Origin: an uncultured bacterium
GTDB taxonomy: Bacteria > Vulcanimicrobiota > Xenobia > Xenobiales > Xenobiaceae
Reading direction: 5' to 3'
Length of the DNA: 64,000 bases
Assembly: GCA_934621605.1 (NCBI GenBank)
Contig: CAKTUZ010000011.1
Location: 1-64,000, forward strand
The notes under the pieces are model-generated. The model searched no databases. It saw only the letters and a list, made by a program, of their open reading frames with translations, and was not told the DNA's origin. Shown here one piece after another: positions 60,180 to 64,000 of this stretch (position 1 is the first letter of the stretch; each line of letters opens with the position of its first letter). Position numbers and translations under genes: made by a program.

Positions 60180-61919
60180 ATGGCTAAAGCTCATACCGCT
60201 TTTATTTGTCAGGAATGTGGTGCTAAATTTTTGCGCTGGCAGGGACAATGTAACGAATGCGGAGCCTGGAATTCGTTAGTTGAAGAAAAAGTTGTGCCTG
60301 AAAAGCGCAAATCTATGGGAATGACGCTTAATTTAGAGGGACAGAACAAACCTGTTTTGCTAAGTCAAGTTTCTGCTGAAGAGGATCCGCGCTTTTCTAC
60401 CGGCATTCCCGAATTTGATCAAGTGTTAGGCGGCGGTTTAGTGCGCGGCTCGGTGGTACTTTTAGGTGGTCCGCCCGGAATAGGTAAATCCACTTTGCTT
60501 TTGCAAGCAGCCAGCGCTATCGGTACAGTGCAGGCTCCCGTACTTTATGTCAGTGGCGAAGAGTCGCCGCGACAAATTAAGCTGCGGGCTGAGCGCTTGG
60601 GGGTGCGCAGCGAAAATATTACTATTTACGCAGAAACAGCTCTCGAAGCTGTAGAAAATCTTTTAGAGAAGCTAACTCCCCGCTTAGTTATTGTCGACTC
60701 TATCCAAACTATGTTTCGTAGTGATTTGGATTCAGCTCCGGGCAGTGTCACTCAGGTGCGTGAATGTGCTGCTTCTCTAATGCGTTTGGCCAAAAGCAGC
60801 GGCTCGGCCATTATTTTGGTCGGTCATGTAACTAAGGGTGGAGAACTGGCTGGGCCGCGTGTTTTGGAACACTTAGTCGATACGGTTTTAAGCTTCGAGA
60901 GCTACGGTTTACACAACATTAGAGCGCTGCGCGGTATAAAAAATCGTTTTGGCAATACGCAAGAGACTGGCTTTTTCTCGATGGAGTCGGAGGGCCTGCA
61001 GTCTATTCCCGATGCTTCGTCATTTTTTTTGGCTCAGCGAGCGCAAGATATTACCGGATCGCTGATTTTTCCCTCTTTGGAAGGCACTCGCCCGGTTTTG
61101 GTTGAGGTGCAGGCCCTGGCCACTGACAGCTATTCGGCCCAGTTGGGCGCTCCGCCAACACGTCGTTCCGTAGGCGTAGATTTAAATCGTTTAGGTCTCT
61201 TGCTAGCCGTATTGCAAAAGCGTCACCCGCAGCTTGGTATAGGCAAATGCGATGTCTATATAAATGTGGCCGGTGGTTTGCGCTTAAATGAACCAGCTTT
61301 AGATTTGCCTTTGCTTTTAGCCATTGCCTCCAGCCGGGCCAACTTAGTTATTCCTCCTGATTGGGCCGCTTTGGGAGAAGTTGGCTTGGGAGGTGAAGTT
61401 CGCGCTGTCAGCGGCTTGGAAATCCGTTTAAATGAATTGCACAAAATGGGCTTCCGTTGTTGCTTAGTTCCGGCTCGCTCTCTCAATATTAAATCGGATA
61501 ATTTTCAAGTTCAGACCAAGGGTAGCTTGCCTAAATCGCTTGTTTCCAAACCGAGCCCGGAAAAAACAGTTGAACCTATAGAGGAAGATCCCATCGGTGA
61601 ACTTACTTTGGGGCCACCTATAAGTGATGAAAACTTTGATTTTACGCAGTTGGGAAAGAATTCACTCTTTGTACCCGCCTCTCAGCTGTCTACCTCAGGT
61701 TCAGCTAAGCGAAAAGCTATTGATACACAAGAGAAAAATATTGGTTTTAGTGTAAATAAAATTAAAAATGGTGATGCAGAAATAACCCAAAATAATGTGC
61801 ATAGTAATAGTAAATTACAAATTATTCCTATAGATAATTTGCAGCAAGCTTTGCGTATTTTAGGCATAAAAGGCGGTCGTTTCAAAAATGAACGCTTTGA
61901 AAAACAAAACAAAGCGTAA
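60180..61919 (+). CDS. radA: DNA repair protein RadA with C-terminal insertion
   Basis: A 579-residue RadA/Sms. It promotes branch migration during recombination. The N-terminal zinc finger is C10-x2-C13 and C24-x2-C27, followed by Walker A GGPPGIGKST near 96, the family KNRFG motif (GIKNRFGNTQE near 255), and the Lon-like C-terminal domain. Usual RadA is about 450 residues; here an extra 110-residue, low-complexity, acidic/Ser/Asn-rich stretch is inserted near the C-terminus, between VPARSLN and IIPIDNLQQALRIL. The core is complete, so it should be active. It is followed by sbcD after 36 bp, co-directionally. Confidence 0.96.
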   Translation: MAKAHTAFICQECGAKFLRWQGQCNECGAWNSLVEEKVVPEKRKSMGMTLNLEGQNKPVLLSQVSAEEDPRFSTGIPEFDQVLGGGLVRGSVVLLGGPPGIGKSTLLLQAASAIGTVQAPVLYVSGEESPRQIKLRAERLGVRSENITIYAETALEAVENLLEKLTPRLVIVDSIQTMFRSDLDSAPGSVTQVRECAASLMRLAKSSGSAIILVGHVTKGGELAGPRVLEHLVDTVLSFESYGLHNIRALRGIKNRFGNTQETGFFSMESEGLQSIPDASSFFLAQRAQDITGSLIFPSLEGTRPVLVEVQALATDSYSAQLGAPPTRRSVGVDLNRLGLLLAVLQKRHPQLGIGKCDVYINVAGGLRLNEPALDLPLLLAIASSRANLVIPPDWAALGEVGLGGEVRAVSGLEIRLNELHKMGFRCCLVPARSLNIKSDNFQVQTKGSLPKSLVSKPSPEKTVEPIEEDPIGELTLGPPISDENFDFTQLGKNSLFVPASQLSTSGSAKRKAIDTQEKNIGFSVNKIKNGDAEITQNNVHSNSKLQIIPIDNLQQALRILGIKGGRFKNERFEKQNKA

Positions 61920-61955
61920 GGTTAGTCACTCTTGTTCGGTAAGGAGAATGGTTAA

Positions 61956-63224
61956 GTGAAAATTTTACATACATCTGATTGGCATTTGGGCATTGAATTT
62001 AACGAACAGAATCGTGATCAAGAGTTTAAGCAATTCTTAGCTTGGTTGATCGATAAAATAAAAGAGGAAAGTATTGAAGCACTTTTAATTGCTGGTGATA
62101 TTTTTGATACTTATCATCCTTCTGTAGCTGCGCAGACTCTCTATTATAATTTCCTTTGCGATTTAAATAAACAGACGACTTGTCGTCATGTAGTTATTAC
62201 TTCTGGGAATCACGATTCGGTATCTTATTTAAATGCTGCCAAAAATATTTTGCGCGACCTTAATGTTTATATTATTTCTGGCAAACCTGCCAATATAGAA
62301 GACGAAGTCTTGCTTTTAAGAGATGCAGAGGGGCAGCCGCAGCTAATCGTCTGTGCTGTTCCTTACTTACGTCGCGGTGATTTCAGTATTGACAGCAAAA
62401 AATTGAGTGTCGAAGAAGAGAATGACGAATTTTTAGGTGCTTACAGTCGACATTATACAGATATTAAGCAAATTGCCGAAGCCAGGCGGGCCGAGCTGGA
62501 AAAGGAAGTGCCTGTTATTTATATGGGGCATATGTATATTTGTGGCAGTCATATCAGCGATAAAGATCATGAATCGATTATTGGCAACTTGGAGGGAATA
62601 AAAAAATTAGATATTGAGGATAGCGCTGACTATGTTGCTCTAGGTCACTTACATATGGCTCAAACCGTTTTCGATAAGGAAAATTGGCGTTACAGTGGTT
62701 CTCCTTTACATTTTAGCAAGTCGGAAATTAAGGGCGGTTCTTCTGGTCAAAGTTTAAAGTCAGTGGCGATAATCGATTTTGAAGGGCGTAAGGCTAAAAA
62801 TATTCAGTTGGCGGCAGTACCGGCTTTTCGTGATATCCGTATTTTACAAAGCGCCGATTCCGGAGAATTGAAGCAAGCTTTGCGTGAGCTTATTCAAGAA
62901 CAGCATAAAATTTGGGTATTTATTGATTATAGCGGCGAATATAAGATCGGTTCCGATTTGTCTGGTGAATTGAAAGAATTGGTTAGAGGTACACAGGTAA
63001 AAATTTTAACTTTTAAAGATGAAGAGTGGAATAAATTAGCAGCTCAGTCTTATTCTTTGCAGGGTGAAAAGCAAGTAGAAGAAATCGGCGCGGCAGACAT
63101 TTTTAAACAATTTATTGATAAAGAAGCTGGAAATGAAAGTGACGAACTCAAAAATTGGATGGAGCAGACTTGTCTTGAGCTCTTTGAGGAAGTAAAAAAC
63201 AACCGCTGCAGTCTTGAGAACTAA
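61956..63224 (+). CDS. sbcD: Nuclease SbcD (Mre11 homologue)
   Basis: A 422-residue SbcD. Phosphoesterase motifs: DWHLG (8-12), GDIFD, GNHDS, and a downstream GHMY-type His. With SbcC it cleaves DNA hairpins and processes double-strand ends. The GTG start has AAGGAG eight bases upstream. It lies 32 bp before sbcC, co-directional, as is common. Confidence 0.95.
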   Translation: MKILHTSDWHLGIEFNEQNRDQEFKQFLAWLIDKIKEESIEALLIAGDIFDTYHPSVAAQTLYYNFLCDLNKQTTCRHVVITSGNHDSVSYLNAAKNILRDLNVYIISGKPANIEDEVLLLRDAEGQPQLIVCAVPYLRRGDFSIDSKKLSVEEENDEFLGAYSRHYTDIKQIAEARRAELEKEVPVIYMGHMYICGSHISDKDHESIIGNLEGIKKLDIEDSADYVALGHLHMAQTVFDKENWRYSGSPLHFSKSEIKGGSSGQSLKSVAIIDFEGRKAKNIQLAAVPAFRDIRILQSADSGELKQALRELIQEQHKIWVFIDYSGEYKIGSDLSGELKELVRGTQVKILTFKDEEWNKLAAQSYSLQGEKQVEEIGAADIFKQFIDKEAGNESDELKNWMEQTCLELFEEVKNNRCSLEN

Positions 63225-63256
63225 GAAAATAGCCTTGATGAGGATTGGGTTAAGTT

Positions 63257-64000
63257 ATGAATATCAAGAAATTAACTATCGAAAATATCAATTGTTTAGT
63301 CGGTAAGTGGGTAATTGACTTTGAACATTCCGATTTTGCTGGTCAAAGATTTTTCGCTATCATAGGCAATGTCGGTTCCGGAAAAAGTACGATCTTGGAT
63401 TCTGTTTGTTTAGCTTTATATGGTCAAACTCCGCGTTGTGATCCCGGTCAACCCATTGCCAACTTGATAAATTCCAATCGAAAAAGTGGTCGTGTGGAGA
63501 TGATCTTCGCTATTGAAGGTCATACTTATTGTAGTTCTTGGTCTTGTACTAAAAATAAAAACCTTAAGACAGAGATGCATTTTTATGAAATAGACCCAGA
63601 TGGCGAAAAGAGCGGAATTTGCAGCGGCTTAAGAGAGGTAAGCAGTAAAAATTCCAAAATTTTAGGTATGGGTTTCCCCCAATTTACTCAATCTATTCTT
63701 TTGGCTCAGGGAGAATTTCGTAAATTTTTTGTAGCTGGTACTGATGAAAAAGCTGATTTATTGGGTAAAATTACCGGTAATGATTTGTATAAGCAACTGC
63801 CTGGATTAGCGGCCGATAAGAAGAGAGAAGTTGAGCAAGAGCTTGAGGATTTGCAAAATAATTCCAACTGTGAGGGATTATTGGATGAAGCTGTAGCTCA
63901 GGAAAAACGCTGTGAACAAGCGGCTTATGAACGGCAGAGAGTAGAAGTTAAGGGTAAGCTCGAAGAAATAAGTAGGCAATTGAAGCTTTGGGAAGCTTGT
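63257..64000 (+). CDS. sbcC: Exonuclease SbcC, N-terminal part (3' partial)
   Basis: The ATG at 63257 opens a frame of 248 codons with no stop before the window ends. Walker A is GNVGSGKST, followed by the Q-loop-like SILLAQGEF, and the start of the coiled coil. The product is the SMC-like ATPase partner of SbcD. The C-terminal Walker B half lies outside the window. Confidence 0.92.
   Translation, partial: MNIKKLTIENINCLVGKWVIDFEHSDFAGQRFFAIIGNVGSGKSTILDSVCLALYGQTPRCDPGQPIANLINSNRKSGRVEMIFAIEGHTYCSSWSCTKNKNLKTEMHFYEIDPDGEKSGICSGLREVSSKNSKILGMGFPQFTQSILLAQGEFRKFFVAGTDEKADLLGKITGNDLYKQLPGLAADKKREVEQELEDLQNNSNCEGLLDEAVAQEKRCEQAAYERQRVEVKGKLEEISRQLKLWEAC

Overview
This 64 kb window is a dense bacterial chromosome segment with about 45 genes, no rRNA, no tRNA that I could see, no CRISPR array and no recognisable transposase gene. 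The gene content points to a fermentative anaerobe with an outer membrane: FeoABC ferrous iron uptake, a trimeric-type [FeFe]-hydrogenase module, an alpha-2-macroglobulin lipoprotein next to penicillin-binding protein 1C, and no respiratory genes. The order ftsE-ftsX-M23 peptidase-S41 peptidases and the HTH_26-type regulators resemble Bacillota, possibly diderm ones such as Negativicutes, but the phylum cannot be settled from this window. Backbone genes have moderate-to-low GC. TTG and GTG starts with good ribosome binding sites are common.

Layout. 1-11.2 kb: a degenerate helicase-like protein behind a 39-bp Pro/Ala tandem repeat, a PPP-type phosphatase, a YgjP-like metalloprotein, mtaB overlapping pyk, then leftward genes for secreted proteins, a single-domain asparaginase and an aspartate aminotransferase. 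11.3-14.4 kb: feoA-feoB-feoC behind a perfect AGGTTAACCT palindrome. 14.4-25.9 kb: an accessory island. It starts with a 1.7 kb unit carrying an AlbA_2/HATPase regulator, bounded by two 93-bp direct copies of the feoC 3' end plus terminator. Then come a visibly GC-richer, probably transferred [FeFe]-hydrogenase operon, a frameshifted remnant of a DUF234 ATPase, and a decayed defence region. The defence region holds two intact ABC/SMC-like ATPases, each followed by a broken Toprim/RloB-type partner, plus small HTH regulators and a GIY-YIG (T5orf172) protein with a duplicated C-terminal domain.

26-42 kb: HD-domain, SGNH hydrolase, YoaK and DUF4417 genes, uvrC, then a leftward cell-wall cluster: ftsE-ftsX-M23 peptidase and three consecutive S41/PDZ peptidases, followed by uvrC. 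FtsEX would drive septal peptidoglycan hydrolysis by the M23 enzyme, and the S41 enzymes could process or remove periplasmic hydrolases. 42-49 kb: a TPR-MoxR-transglutaminase-DUF58 operon (transcribed in the order DUF58 to TPR), preceded by a promoter that may make a leaderless transcript. 49-64 kb: a kinase-fold protein, a methyltransferase, the alpha-2-macroglobulin/PBP1C pair, a secreted protein, radA with a C-terminal insertion, and sbcD-sbcC (sbcC runs off the window).

The most notable biology is the accessory island: a 93-bp duplication that bounds a passive-looking regulator cassette, and two separate ATPase-plus-Toprim gene pairs in which only the ATPase has survived intact.
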